Below are positions 8,515-18,794 of a stretch of 64,000 nucleotides of DNA, one piece after another. This DNA is from Pseudonocardia kunmingensis (GTDB lineage Bacteria > Actinomycetota > Actinomycetes > Mycobacteriales > Pseudonocardiaceae): positions 124,001 to 188,000 of the forward strand of contig NZ_VFPA01000007.1 of NCBI RefSeq assembly GCF_006716445.1, given 5' to 3'. A program made the translations under genes and the position numbers. The notes under the pieces are model-generated. The model was not told the origin of the DNA. It saw only the letters and a program-made list of their open reading frames with translations, and searched no databases. Numbering within the stretch: position 1 is the first letter of the stretch; the number at the start of each line of letters is the position of its first letter.

Positions 8515-9557
8515 CAGGCCCGCGCCTCCTCGAGCTCGACGGCCCGCCGCCCGGCCGCCTTGCGGCGGGCTCCGAGCGCCTGGATCGACACCCCGGCCAC
8601 GAGCAGGACGCCGACGGCGGCCCGCTGCCAGGTTCCCGGCACCCCCATCAGGATGAGGCTGTTCTTGATCACGGCGATCAGGACGACGCCGAGCACGGTG
8701 CCCAGCACCGACCCGCGCCCGCCGAGGATGGACGCCCCGCCCAGCACGACCGCGGCGATGATGTCGAGCTCGGTGCCGGCGAGCTCGTAGGGGTTGGCGT
8801 TGCGGGACAGCGTGACGTGCATGATGCCCGCGATCCCGGCCAGCAGCCCGACCAGCGCGTAGATCGCGAGCTGGAGGCGGACGACGGGGAACCCGGCCCG
8901 CCGCGCGGACTCGGCGTCGCCGCCGAGCGCGTACACGCCCCGCCCGAACACCGTCCGCTGCAGGAGCCAGTGCACGGCCAGGCACAGCAGCACGACGGGC
9001 ACGACGAACACGTGCAGCCGGGCCGCGACCTGGCCCTGCTGGACGACGAAGAGGTCGGTCGTGGACAGCTGTGCGATGCCGGCGGGCAGCTCCGCGATGT
9101 ACCGGGAGCCGATGTAGGCGAGCAGGACACCCCGGAAGATCCCCTGCGTGCCGAGTGTGACGATGAGGGTCGGCAGCCCGAAGCGCGCGATCAGACCGCC
9201 GTTCACCAGGCCGAGCAGCGAGCCGATCACGACGGCGATCAGCAGGGCGCCCAGCACACCGGGGTCGAAGCCGCCGCTCTGCGCGATGACGATCGTCGTG
9301 TAGCCGGCGAAGATGCCGATCACCGGGAACGACACGTCGATCCCACCCGAGACGATCACGATGAGCACGCCCAGCGCGAAGACCGTCTCGACCAGCGAGT
9401 TGCGCAGGATCGAGAACAGGGTCGACACGGTGAAGAAGTCGGGATTGACCACCGTCATCAGGGCGACGACCACGAGGATCGTCAGCGCGAGCACACCCTC
9501 GTTGTTCCGGCCGCGCAACCGGTTCACCCACGCGGCGTTCTTGCGCCCGGTGTTCAC
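8514..9557 (-). CDS. sugar ABC transporter permease (RbsC type), first permease
   Basis: 347 residues, about nine or ten membrane segments, with SGGIDVSFPVIGIFAG near residue 66 and LIVTLGTQGIFRGV near 128, the conserved periplasmic/membrane motifs of the ribose-class permeases. The final 25 residues are charged and probably cytoplasmic. GTG 9557 overlaps the ATPase stop (GTGA). Two dissimilar permease genes in one operon point to a heterodimeric channel of the LsrCD type rather than the RbsC homodimer. Confidence 0.92.
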   Translation of the reverse strand: MNTGRKNAAWVNRLRGRNNEGVLALTILVVVALMTVVNPDFFTVSTLFSILRNSLVETVFALGVLIVIVSGGIDVSFPVIGIFAGYTTIVIAQSGGFDPGVLGALLIAVVIGSLLGLVNGGLIARFGLPTLIVTLGTQGIFRGVLLAYIGSRYIAELPAGIAQLSTTDLFVVQQGQVAARLHVFVVPVVLLCLAVHWLLQRTVFGRGVYALGGDAESARRAGFPVVRLQLAIYALVGLLAGIAGIMHVTLSRNANPYELAGTELDIIAAVVLGGASILGGRGSVLGTVLGVVLIAVIKNSLILMGVPGTWQRAAVGVLLVAGVSIQALGARRKAAGRRAVELEEARA

Positions 9558-11056
9558 GAGCTCAGCCCCTCGAGGATCGAGTCCTCCGTCACGCGCTCCC
9601 CGTCGATCACCTCGTGGATCCGGCCCCGCCGGACGACGAGGACGCGATGGCAGACCGAGACCAGCTCCGGGATGTCGTCGGAGACGACGATCACGCCCGT
9701 ACCCGTGCCCGCCTCCCGGCGCAGGATGTCGAGGATCTCCTCCTTCGACCCCACGTCCACGCCGACGGTCGGGCTGTTGAGGACGAGCACCCGAGGTGCC
9801 CGCGCCAGCCACTTCGCCAGCACCACGCGCTGCTGGTTGCCGCCCGACAGGCTGCGGATCGGCGCGGCGACCGAGGGGGCCTTGATCCGCAGCGCGGCGA
9901 AGAAGGTGTCGATCGTCCTCGCCAGGCGGGCTCGGTCCAGCAGCCCGGACCGGGACCGGTGCAGGTCGAGGCTGCCGGCCACGACGTTGTCGGCGATCGA
10001 CTGTTCGAGGAAGAGCCCCTCGGTGAGCCGGTCGCTCGGCACGTACCCGATCCCCGCCGCGACGGCGTCGTCGATCCCGCGGATCGCGACCTGCGCGCCG
10101 CCGACCTCGACCCGCCCGCGCTGTGCGGGTGTGACGCCGAAGAGGGCCTCGGCGATCTCCGAGCGCCCCGAGCCGAGCAGCCCCGTGATGCCCAGGATCT
10201 CCCCCGGCGCCACGTCGAACGAGACGTCCTCGAACGCGCCGTCCAGACCCAGCCCCTCGACCCTCAGCACCGGCCGGGCGGTCTCGTCGAAGGGTGGCGC
10301 GTCCCGCTGGTCGCGCACGTCCCGCCCGGTCATCGCCCGTCCCAGGGAGTTCCGGTCGAACTCCTCGACGCGCCCCGACGCGACGACCGCGCCGTTGCGC
10401 ATGACGGTGACGTGCCGGGAGATCTCCAGCACCTCGTCCAGCTTGTGGCTCACGAAGACCGTGGCCACGCCGCGCTCGCGCAGGGTCTCGACCACCCGGA
10501 AGAGCGCCCGGACCTCGCGCTGGGTCAGCGCCGTCGTCGGCTCGTCCATGAAGAGCACCCGCGCCTCCTCGGCGAGGGCGCGGCAGATCGCGGTGAGCTG
10601 CCGGTCGGCGACGGTCAGCTCCTCGACGGTCGCGTCGAGGTCGAGCCGGACGCCGAGCTCGGCGACCACCGCGGCCGCGCGGGCGCGGAGCCGGCGCGGG
10701 TCGACCAGCTTGCGGCGGTTCGCGATGAGCGGCGCCAGTGCGATGTTCTCCGCGACGGTGAGGTTCGGGAACAGCGAGAAGTCCTGGTAGATGACCTGGA
10801 TCCCGGCGCGGAGCGCATCGGCCGGGTTCATGCGGGACCGCGTCGTCCCCCCGATCTCGATCTCGCCGGCGTCGGGCACCTCCACGCCGGAGAGGATCTT
10901 GATCAGGGTCGACTTGCCGCACCCGTTCTCCCCGGCGAGGCAGCGCACGTCCCCGGCCCGGATGTCCAGGCTGACGCCATCGAGGGCCTGCACTCCGCCG
11001 AACCGCCGCGAGATGCCGCGGGCGGCGAGCACGGTGCCGCTCGTCGTCGTCGCCAC
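9554..11056 (-). CDS. sugar ABC transporter duplicated ATPase (RbsA/MglA type)
   Basis: 500 residues with two ABC domains. The first has Walker A GENGCGKST near residue 43, the FLFPNLTV-like Q-loop region, and LFMDEPTTAL (Walker B). The signature motif of this half reads LTVADRQL rather than LSGGQ, as is usual for the family. The second has a degenerate P loop (GLLGSGRSE) and a good LSGGNQQRV signature near residue 394 with VLNSPTVGVDVG. This degenerate-second-site architecture is typical of carbohydrate importers. The start is GTG 11056, 2 bp after the lipoprotein stop. Confidence 0.93.
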   Translation of the reverse strand: MATTTSGTVLAARGISRRFGGVQALDGVSLDIRAGDVRCLAGENGCGKSTLIKILSGVEVPDAGEIEIGGTTRSRMNPADALRAGIQVIYQDFSLFPNLTVAENIALAPLIANRRKLVDPRRLRARAAAVVAELGVRLDLDATVEELTVADRQLTAICRALAEEARVLFMDEPTTALTQREVRALFRVVETLRERGVATVFVSHKLDEVLEISRHVTVMRNGAVVASGRVEEFDRNSLGRAMTGRDVRDQRDAPPFDETARPVLRVEGLGLDGAFEDVSFDVAPGEILGITGLLGSGRSEIAEALFGVTPAQRGRVEVGGAQVAIRGIDDAVAAGIGYVPSDRLTEGLFLEQSIADNVVAGSLDLHRSRSGLLDRARLARTIDTFFAALRIKAPSVAAPIRSLSGGNQQRVVLAKWLARAPRVLVLNSPTVGVDVGSKEEILDILRREAGTGTGVIVVSDDIPELVSVCHRVLVVRRGRIHEVIDGERVTEDSILEGLSS

Positions 11057-11058
11057 GA

Positions 11059-12093
11059 TCAGAACGGGTAGGCGTCGATGTTGGACCGGTCGACCTCGAT
11101 GGCCGCGTCCCCGTAGAAGGCCTTCGGGTTGGTCGGGGAGACGGTGAGCGACTCGTAGCCGGGGATCCCCAGGTTCGTGCCCTGCTCCACCGGCTCACCG
11201 CTGGCCAGCCGCTGCGCGATCGTCATCATCGCCTTGCCGGCCTGGGCCGGGTCCCAGAAGAAGATCTTGTCGATCGAGCCGTCCTCCAGGTACTTGCGCG
11301 CCACCGACGGGATCGACGTGCCCATCACGCACACCTGGTCGGTCAGGCCGGCCTCCTGCACGGCACGGGCGATGCCGGCCACGTCGGTGCCGGCCGAGCC
11401 CTGGAAGCCCTTGAGGTCGGGGTAGGTCGCCAGGAGCTCCTTCGCCCGCTCGTAGGCGACCGACTCGTCCTCCTTCGACTCGATCGGGTCCACCACGCGC
11501 TGCATGCCGGGGTGGTTGGCCCGCGCGTGCTCGAGCCCGCCCTCGACCCACTCCATGTGCGTCTCCGCGGTGAGGTTGCCGACGAACGCCGCGTACTGCC
11601 CCGACCCGCCCATGCAGGAGGCGAGGCCCTCGACGATCTGGGCCCCGTAGGCCCTGTTGTCGAACGCCTCCACGTCGGCGTCCACGTTCTCCTGGTTGCT
11701 CGCCTCGTGGGTGACCACCAGGATCCCCTGGTCCCGGGCCCGCTCGAGCGTCGCTTCGAGGGCCTCCGGCGAGTTGGGCACCACCCCGATGGCGGTGGGC
11801 CGCTGCGCGATCAGGTCCTGGATGACCTTGACCTGCTTCTCCGGGCTCGCGTCGTCGGCGCCGGTCTGCGTCGCGTCGATGCCGGTGCCGGCGGCGAACT
11901 CCTGGACGCCCTGCTCCATGCGGTCGAACCAGCCGACCCCGACGAGCTTCACGACGTTCACGAAACGCATGTCCTCGGGCGCGAGGTTGCGGTCCCCGCC
12001 CGGCGGGCCGCTCTGGCCGACCGTGCCGCTGCCGCACGCGGCGAGCACGAGGGCGGCTCCCATGGCGCCCGCGGTCATGACCATTTTGCGCAT
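11059..12093 (-). CDS. sugar-binding lipoprotein of ABC transporter (periplasmic-binding-protein family)
   Basis: 344 residues. A lipoprotein signal ends at ALVLAAC, with Cys20 as the lipid anchor, followed by a flexible Gly/Pro linker. The mature part is a type I periplasmic-binding fold (KQVKVIQDLIAQRPTAIGVVPNSP; GLEHARANHPG; GSAGTDVAGIARAV), the RbsB/LsrB class that binds pentoses, hexoses or autoinducer-2. ATG 12093 has GAGGAGTG just upstream; an earlier ATG at 12129 lies inside the operator palindrome and is rejected. First gene of the leftward operon, directly downstream of the two operators. Confidence 0.92.
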   Translation of the reverse strand: MRKMVMTAGAMGAALVLAACGSGTVGQSGPPGGDRNLAPEDMRFVNVVKLVGVGWFDRMEQGVQEFAAGTGIDATQTGADDASPEKQVKVIQDLIAQRPTAIGVVPNSPEALEATLERARDQGILVVTHEASNQENVDADVEAFDNRAYGAQIVEGLASCMGGSGQYAAFVGNLTAETHMEWVEGGLEHARANHPGMQRVVDPIESKEDESVAYERAKELLATYPDLKGFQGSAGTDVAGIARAVQEAGLTDQVCVMGTSIPSVARKYLEDGSIDKIFFWDPAQAGKAMMTIAQRLASGEPVEQGTNLGIPGYESLTVSPTNPKAFYGDAAIEVDRSNIDAYPF

Positions 12094-12120
12094 CGACACT
12101 CCTCGTCCTCCGGACCCCTG

Positions 12121-12175
12121 TCCGATCAATGCACGACTTCGTGCATTGATCGGAGAGATTGCACGCTATCGTGCA
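12121..12175. promoter_or_regulatory. pair of DeoR-type operators, TGCACG-N4-CGTGCA, 30 bp apart
   Basis: Site 1 (12130-12145) and site 2 (12160-12175) share exactly the same 6+6 core with a 4-bp centre, and their centres are exactly 30 bp apart, close to three helical turns. Site 1 is further embedded in a perfect palindrome of two 16-bp arms (12121-12136 and 12139-12154). They lie between the divergent regulator (12246) and the ABC operon (12093), so one bound repressor complex could silence both directions, perhaps with cooperative or looped binding. Confidence 0.85.
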
Positions 12176-12245
12176 CTCGGTCAAGTAGGGCCGGGATGCG
12201 CGCGGACCGGGGTGCCGTACGGTCGGGCCCGACGAAGGAGGAGTG

Positions 12246-13115
12246 GTGGGCAAGCAGCGCCGCGAGGAGATCCTCCGCCGCGTGCAGAGGCACGGCTATG
12301 TGAGCGTGAGCCAGCTGGCACAGGACTACCAGGTCGACGGGTCGACGATCCGGCGCGACCTCGCCACGATGGCCGAGCTCGGCGTGATCGCCCGCAGCCA
12401 CGGGGGGGCCACGCTGCCCGGCGAGCCCGCCGAGATCCCGTACGAGGTCAAGGTCGGGAAGAACGTGGCACAGAAACGTGCGATCGCCCGTGCCGTCGCC
12501 GAGATCGTGCCGCACGGGAGCTCGCTGCTGATCGACAGCGGGTCCACCACGCTGGAGGTGGCGCAGGCGCTGCGCGGCCACCGGGAGATGACGGTGATCA
12601 CCAACGACCTGCGCGTCGCGGCCGAGGTGGCCAACCAGGGCGACGTCCGCCTGATCGTCCCCGGCGGCGAGGTCCTGCCCGCGGTCTACACGCTCGCGAG
12701 CGAGCGCTCCGTCGACCTGATCAGGGAGTTCCACGTCGACTACGCGGTGCTGGCCGCGGACGCCGTCGATACGCAGGGGATCACGAACACGAACAGCAAC
12801 GAGGTCTCGATGAAGCGGGCGATGGTGCGCGCGGCGGACGAGGTGCTCGTCGTCGCCGACAGCTCGAAGTTCGGCCACACCGCGCTCGTGCGGATCACGG
12901 GCTTCGACGACGTCGACCTGGTCGTGACCGACGACGGCCTCGACGCGGACCGCGCCGCGGCCTATCCGGTGCAGATCCGGCGGGTGCACCCCGAACCCGC
13001 CCTCCAGCCACCGCAGACCGTCCCCCAGGAGCAGGCACCCCGCACGGTCATGGAACCCGCCGTCGTCCCGACCGGCGCCCGGGTGCCCACGAACCCGCAA
13101 TCGGCCGCCGAGTGA
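12246..13115 (+). CDS. DeoR-family transcriptional repressor
   Basis: 289 residues: an N-terminal DeoR winged helix (QRREEILRRV, VSVSQLAQDYQVDGSTIRRDLATM with the RRDL motif near residue 37, then HGGA) and a C-terminal sugar-phosphate isomerase-like sensor domain (LLIDSGSTTLEVAQAL, VITNDLRVAAEVA). DeoR repressors are released by phosphorylated sugar intermediates. GTG 12246 is 4 nt past GGAGG at 12237-12241. Its TGA overlaps the kinase GTG (GTGA), so the kinase that should make the inducer is made in step with its sensor. A proline-rich tail of about 40 residues follows the sensor domain. Confidence 0.92.
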   Translation: MGKQRREEILRRVQRHGYVSVSQLAQDYQVDGSTIRRDLATMAELGVIARSHGGATLPGEPAEIPYEVKVGKNVAQKRAIARAVAEIVPHGSSLLIDSGSTTLEVAQALRGHREMTVITNDLRVAAEVANQGDVRLIVPGGEVLPAVYTLASERSVDLIREFHVDYAVLAADAVDTQGITNTNSNEVSMKRAMVRAADEVLVVADSSKFGHTALVRITGFDDVDLVVTDDGLDADRAAAYPVQIRRVHPEPALQPPQTVPQEQAPRTVMEPAVVPTGARVPTNPQSAAE

Positions 13116-14599
13116 GGTTCATCGGCGTCGACATCGGGACCAGCAGCAGCAAGGGCGTGGTCGTGGACGCGGCCGGATCCGTCCTCGCCACCCACACCCG
13201 CCCCCACGTCACGTCCTCGCCCCACCCGGGATGGTTCGAGCACGACGCGGACGAGGTGTGGTGGGCTGCTGTCACCACCATCCTGCGCGCGCTCCTGCGC
13301 GAGTCACCGGGCCCGGTCGACGGCGTCGCCGTCAGCGGCATCGGGCCCGCCGTGCTGCTCACCGACGCCGAGGACCGGCCGCTGCGCCCGGCGATCCTCT
13401 ACGGCATCGACACGCGGGCCGAGCGCGAGATCGCGGCGCAGAACGAGCGCTTCGGGTCCGACGTGCTGCTGACCTCGGTGGGAAACCTGCTGACCAGCCA
13501 GGCGGTGGGCCCGAAGCTGGCCTGGGTGGCGGCGCACGAACCGGAGTCGTTCGCGCGCACCCGGCGCATCTACTCCGCACCGGGCTGGATCGTCCGGCGG
13601 CTGACCGGCGCTTACGTCCTCGACCACTACTCGGCCAGCGGCTCTGACCCGCTCTACGAACTGCGAGCGCGTGGCTGGTGGGAGCCGGGCTGGGCGGGGC
13701 TCGACCGGCTGGAACGCCCGCAGCTCGCGTGGCCCGGCGAGGTGGTCGGGACGATCACCCGGGAGGCCGCCGACGCCACCGGTCTGCCCAGCGGCACCCC
13801 GGTGCTCGCCGGCACCGTCGACGCCCTCGCCGAGGCCTACAGCGTCGGGTGCCGCGCTCCGGGCGACACCATGCTGATGTACGGCTCCACGATGTTCGTC
13901 ATCCAGACCGTCTCGGAGCCGGTGGCCCACCCCGGGCTCTGGGCCGCCGTGGGGCGCACGGCCGGGACCTTCTCCTCCGCGGCGGGCATGTCCACGTCCG
14001 GACTGATCACGAGTTGGCTGGCGGCGGCCACCGGCAACGGCTTCGCCGACCTGCTGGCGGAGGCACGGCAGGTGCCGGCGGGCAGCGACGGGCTGCTGCT
14101 CCTGCCCTACTTCGCGGGTGAGCGCACCCCGATCTTCGACCCGCGCGCGCGGGGCGCGTGGGTGGGCCTGACCCTGCGTCACGGACGGGGTCACCTCTAC
14201 CGGTCGGTCCTCGAGGCCGTGGGGTTCGGGGTGCGGCACAACCTCGCCGCGATGGCGGCCGCGGGGGCCACGCCGCAGCGGCTCGTGGCAGTCGGCGGGG
14301 GCACCCGGGACGACCTGTGGGCGCAGATCGTCTCGGATGTCCTCGGCCTCCCCCAGGACATCCCGTCGGTGACCGTCGGGGCGGCCTACGGGGACGCCCG
14401 GATGGCAGCCGACGCCGCAGGCGTCGACACCACCGGCTGGAACCCCGTCGCCCGCCACGCGCGCCCCGACCCGGCCGTCCGCGACGTCTACGACGTCCTG
14501 TACGGCGAGTACCTGCGGACGTACCCGGCCCTCGCCGACACGATGCACGTGCTGGCAGAGCTCGAGGCCCGCGGACGGGGGACGACCGCGTCGCGCTGA
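13112..14599 (+). CDS. FGGY-family carbohydrate kinase
   Basis: 495 residues with both FGGY signatures in recognisable form: IGVDIGTSSSKGVVVD at the N terminus (phosphate 1 loop), a central SVGNLLTSQAVGPKLAWVAAHEP stretch, and GGGTRDDLWAQIVSDVLG near residue 396 (phosphate/adenosine site). The closest general type is the xylulokinase/gluconokinase-like group; substrate cannot be read from sequence. GTG 13112 overlaps the repressor stop by 4 nt. It probably phosphorylates the sugar brought in by the divergent ABC system and thereby generates the repressor ligand. Confidence 0.92.
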   Translation: MRFIGVDIGTSSSKGVVVDAAGSVLATHTRPHVTSSPHPGWFEHDADEVWWAAVTTILRALLRESPGPVDGVAVSGIGPAVLLTDAEDRPLRPAILYGIDTRAEREIAAQNERFGSDVLLTSVGNLLTSQAVGPKLAWVAAHEPESFARTRRIYSAPGWIVRRLTGAYVLDHYSASGSDPLYELRARGWWEPGWAGLDRLERPQLAWPGEVVGTITREAADATGLPSGTPVLAGTVDALAEAYSVGCRAPGDTMLMYGSTMFVIQTVSEPVAHPGLWAAVGRTAGTFSSAAGMSTSGLITSWLAAATGNGFADLLAEARQVPAGSDGLLLLPYFAGERTPIFDPRARGAWVGLTLRHGRGHLYRSVLEAVGFGVRHNLAAMAAAGATPQRLVAVGGGTRDDLWAQIVSDVLGLPQDIPSVTVGAAYGDARMAADAAGVDTTGWNPVARHARPDPAVRDVYDVLYGEYLRTYPALADTMHVLAELEARGRGTTASR

Positions 14600-14646
14600 C
14601 CGGACACCCCGGCGCCGTCACCGTGCCTTACCCCCCGTCCAGGGGC

Positions 14647-15540
14647 TCACCGCAGCGTGAGCGGGATCTCGGACCCGACGCGGGTCAGCTTCTCCGGGTT
14701 GCGGACGTAGTAGGCGCCGGTGATGTGGGAGCCCTCGACACAGACCGCCAGTACGCCGTCGAGCTCGCCGTCCAGGCGGAGAACCAGTCCCGGCCTGCCG
14801 TTGACCGTGGTCGGGCGAACGGTGAGCGTGGGTTGGTTCCTACCGAGGCCGACGATGTAGCGGGCCGCCTTCTCGGCGCCGGTGATCGGCCTCGGCGCGG
14901 CCTGCTTGACGCCACCGCCGTCGCTGATGACCACGACCTCGGGGGCGAGCACGGTGAGCAGGCCCTCCAGGTCGTGGGTTTCGAGGGCGTGCTGGAACGC
15001 CGCCAGGACCGCCCGCATCTGACGCGAGGTGACCACCGCCCGGGGGCGGCGGGCATCGACGTGCCGGCGGGCGCGGTGGGCGATCTGCCGGACGGCCGCG
15101 GGGCTCTTGTCGACGGCGGCGGCGATGTCGTCGTAGCCGATGGCGAAGGCTTCGCGAAGCACGAAGACCGCGCGCTCGATCGGCGAGAGCGTCTCCAGGA
15201 CGAGCAGGAGCGCCATCGACATGCTCTCGGCGAGGTCGGCGTCCTCGTCGACCCCCGGCGCGGTGAGCAGCGGTTCGGGCAGCCAGGGGCCGACGTACGC
15301 CTCCTTGCGCCGCCTCATCGTGCGCAGCCGGTTGAGCGCCTGCCTGGTTGTGATCCGGACCAGGTAGGCGCGCCGGTCGTGCACCTGGCCGAGGTCGACC
15401 TTGACCCATCGCAGCCAGGTTTCCTGGAGGACGTCCTCGGCGTCGCTCGCAGATCCGAGCATCTCGTAGGCCACGGTGAACAGCAGGTTGCGGTGAGCGA
15501 CGAATGCGTCGGTCGCCAGCTCGGTGGCGTGTCCGTTCAT
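14647..15540 (-). CDS. sigJ: ECF sigma factor of the SigJ type (with SnoaL-like C-terminal domain)
   Basis: 297 residues. Region 2 (LLFTVAYEMLGSASDAEDVLQETWLRW, residues 19-45) and region 4 (LSPIERAVFVLREAFAIGYDDIAAAVDKSPAAVRQIAHRARRHV, about 118-162) are followed by a SnoaL/NTF2-like domain (residues about 175-290). This C-terminal extension defines the ECF41/SigJ group, in which it modulates activity in place of a separate anti-sigma factor. ECF41 genes usually lie next to a carboxymuconolactone decarboxylase, oxidoreductase or similar target; here the neighbour 56 bp upstream is a P450. ATG 15540 is preceded by a GGGAGCGGGAG purine tract. Confidence 0.9.
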   Translation of the reverse strand: MNGHATELATDAFVAHRNLLFTVAYEMLGSASDAEDVLQETWLRWVKVDLGQVHDRRAYLVRITTRQALNRLRTMRRRKEAYVGPWLPEPLLTAPGVDEDADLAESMSMALLLVLETLSPIERAVFVLREAFAIGYDDIAAAVDKSPAAVRQIAHRARRHVDARRPRAVVTSRQMRAVLAAFQHALETHDLEGLLTVLAPEVVVISDGGGVKQAAPRPITGAEKAARYIVGLGRNQPTLTVRPTTVNGRPGLVLRLDGELDGVLAVCVEGSHITGAYYVRNPEKLTRVGSEIPLTLR

Positions 15541-15596
15541 CTCCCGCTCCCCCTTCTCCCTGCCCGGCTGCCCTCCTGGCGTCGCCCCGGTGGTGG

Positions 15597-16868
<1,272 letters not shown>

Positions 16869-17126
16869 CCTGCAGCCCCCTCGACGATCGGTGATCGTTT
16901 GTCCTGCTCGATGAACCTGCTGCCGCAGCTTCTCGGGTCAGGCACGAGACACCGCCCGACCGATCGCCTGTGACCGTATGTGCCGTGGATCACACCGGCG
17001 CGCTCGGCTCGACGGTTCTGTCACAGGACGCCGGGGCCTGGTGTCTGGTGGGTGATCGAGCGGCGCACTCATGACCACCGGCGCGACAGGCACGCACCCC
17101 ACCTCCCAGCGGACGGAGCCCAGCCG

Positions 17127-17765
17127 ATGACGACCACTGCCCTCCAGGATGCGTCCGACCCGTCGTCCGCCGTCGCGCGAAGCGGCTGGGACCGGAACCG
17201 GGTCCGCGCCGTCGCCTACTGGGTGACCACGCTCGTCATCGTCGTCGAGCTGGCATCGGGAGCGGTCTGGAACCTGGTCCCGATCGACTGGATCACCGCC
17301 CAGCTGGACCACCTGGGCTACCCGGCCTACTTCGCCGTCATCCTCGGGGTGTGGCAGGCCGCTGCCGCCGTCGCGATCATCGTGCCCGGTTTCGCGCTGA
17401 TCAAGGAATGGGCGTACGTGGGCTCCTTCTTCCTGTGGTCGGGCGCCGCGTGGTCGCACCTGATCGTCGGCGACAGCGGCCCCGATCTCTGGGGCGTGCC
17501 GCTGGTGTTCGGGGTGTGCGCGATCGCCTCCTGGGTGCTGCGGCCGAGCGACCGGCGGCTCCCGGTGACGCAGCTCCGTCGGCACCGCGACGACGCGACC
17601 GCGGGCAGCTCGACCGCGGCTCGCGCGCTCCGGAACGGCCGTCGCGCCTGGGCCGTGTCGAGCGGTCTGCTGGTCCTCGCGTACGCGTTCTCGTTCCTGA
17701 CGCTGCCGGTGATCGAACCGGTGATGCACGACCGCGCCGTCGAGCTCGGCTGGATCGACCCGTAG
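17127..17765 (+). CDS. DoxX-like four-helix membrane protein
   Basis: 212 residues with about five hydrophobic helices (roughly residues 25-50, 75-98, 102-122, 130-147, 180-200) and the early helix pattern YWVTTLVIVVELASGAVWNL followed by LDHLGYPAYFAVILGVW, characteristic of the DoxX/DoxD-like group. Such proteins are associated with thiol redox or quinone chemistry, but this branch is uncharacterised. A C-terminal basic loop (residues 148-178) makes it longer than the usual 120-150 residues. ATG 17127 has GGACGGAG upstream. The 258-bp gap to the divergent P450 shows no other gene. Confidence 0.75.
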   Translation: MTTTALQDASDPSSAVARSGWDRNRVRAVAYWVTTLVIVVELASGAVWNLVPIDWITAQLDHLGYPAYFAVILGVWQAAAAVAIIVPGFALIKEWAYVGSFFLWSGAAWSHLIVGDSGPDLWGVPLVFGVCAIASWVLRPSDRRLPVTQLRRHRDDATAGSSTAARALRNGRRAWAVSSGLLVLAYAFSFLTLPVIEPVMHDRAVELGWIDP

Positions 17766-17817
17766 GTGACCGGACGCCACGTACTCCACCAGCGCTCGTG
17801 ACGCCGTTCCTCGTGGG

Positions 17818-18705
17818 TCACCACGCCCGCCGGTGGTCGGCGATCGTCTGCGACAACGCGTATCGCCCGACGGCCCCTTGCGGGTGGCCACCCACGCCGT
17901 ACCTGCGTACCGCGCCGAGCCCGGCCTTCAGCGCCCATCCGCGGCCGCGGATCCAGGTGTCGTCGTCGACGCCGGATGCTTGACGGAACAACGGTCGCGT
18001 CTCCGCGGTCAGCAACGTCCACGCGGGCACCATGTCGACCGCCGAGTCGCCCGCCCCCATCAGGTCGAAGTCGATCACTGCGGACAACGCACCCCGGTCG
18101 GCCAGGAGGTTCATCGGAAACAGGTCCCCGTGGATCCATGCGGGGAGCCGGCACGACGGCGCCGTGAGCGCGCTTTCCCACACGGCAGTTGCCGGCTGTT
18201 CGTCCACGATGCCCGCGGCGCCGAGCGCCCGGATGTCGGAGTGGACCTCGCTGCCGTCGCCCGCGAGGGGGTGCGGGCGCAACGACACCGGGGCACCTGT
18301 GACCTGGACGTTCCGCAGTGCGCCGACGAACAGACCGAGGCGGACCGCGACATCGACGAGATCGACGTCCTGACGACCGTCCAGGCCCACCCCGCGAAGC
18401 CACCGGAACACGGCCCACGGCCGGGGGAACACGTCGTCCGGGGCGCCCGCGGCGACCGGAACCGGGACGGCCAGCGGCAGCTGCGGGGCCAGCCGCGGCA
18501 GCCACGTCAGTTCCACGTCGACCGCCGCCGCCGACCCTGCGTGGAGCGGAAGACGCACCACTAGGTCAGCACCCAGGCGGAACAGCGCATTTCCGGCGCC
18601 GGCGGAAGGTCCAGGTGTGAGGGGCAGGTCGGCCCAACACGGGAACTGCCGATCCACCAACTCGCGCACCGTGGCGACCGACACGCTCGGCTGGTGGACA
18701 TTCAT
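17818..18705 (-). CDS. aminoglycoside phosphotransferase (APH)-family kinase-like protein
   Basis: 295 residues with the APH catalytic loop HGDLFPMNLL (Brenner motif, near residue 196) and the metal-binding IDFD of the DFG-equivalent (near residue 216). A GAGNALFRLGADLVVRLP segment supplies the N-lobe nucleotide-binding strands. Members phosphorylate aminoglycosides, macrolides, homoserine, choline or unknown small molecules, so resistance is not implied. ATG 18705 has a GGGGGAA Shine-Dalgarno. It converges on the DoxX-like gene. Confidence 0.85.
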   Translation of the reverse strand: MNVHQPSVSVATVRELVDRQFPCWADLPLTPGPSAGAGNALFRLGADLVVRLPLHAGSAAAVDVELTWLPRLAPQLPLAVPVPVAAGAPDDVFPRPWAVFRWLRGVGLDGRQDVDLVDVAVRLGLFVGALRNVQVTGAPVSLRPHPLAGDGSEVHSDIRALGAAGIVDEQPATAVWESALTAPSCRLPAWIHGDLFPMNLLADRGALSAVIDFDLMGAGDSAVDMVPAWTLLTAETRPLFRQASGVDDDTWIRGRGWALKAGLGAVRRYGVGGHPQGAVGRYALSQTIADHRRAW

Positions 18706-18794
18706 GTTCGTTCCCCCAGCAACCTGACCGCCTCGAGGTGGTTCGCCACTCCCCTGGTCGCTCACGACACTTCTCACGTTGTCGGATCCACCGC

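Noticed and set aside
12181..12190. A sigma-70 promoter for the DeoR gene using TTGCAC and TCAAGT
   Set aside because: The -10 matches only 3 of 6 bases with a 16-bp spacer, so I did not list it; the operators are the stronger signal.
11657..13111. Extended N terminus for the carbohydrate kinase, about 485 more residues
   Set aside because: The upstream part is antisense to the lipoprotein gene and in another frame of the DeoR gene; the family start IGVDIGTSSSKG fits GTG 13112, which overlaps the repressor stop.
17766..17820. Terminator between the DoxX-like and APH-like genes
   Set aside because: Only short GTGAC/GTCAC and CCACG/CGTGG matches were found, too weak to call.
17818..18705. Antibiotic-resistance gene (aminoglycoside kinase)
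   Set aside because: The APH fold alone does not show resistance; the family includes many metabolic kinases, and no antibiotic cluster is present here.
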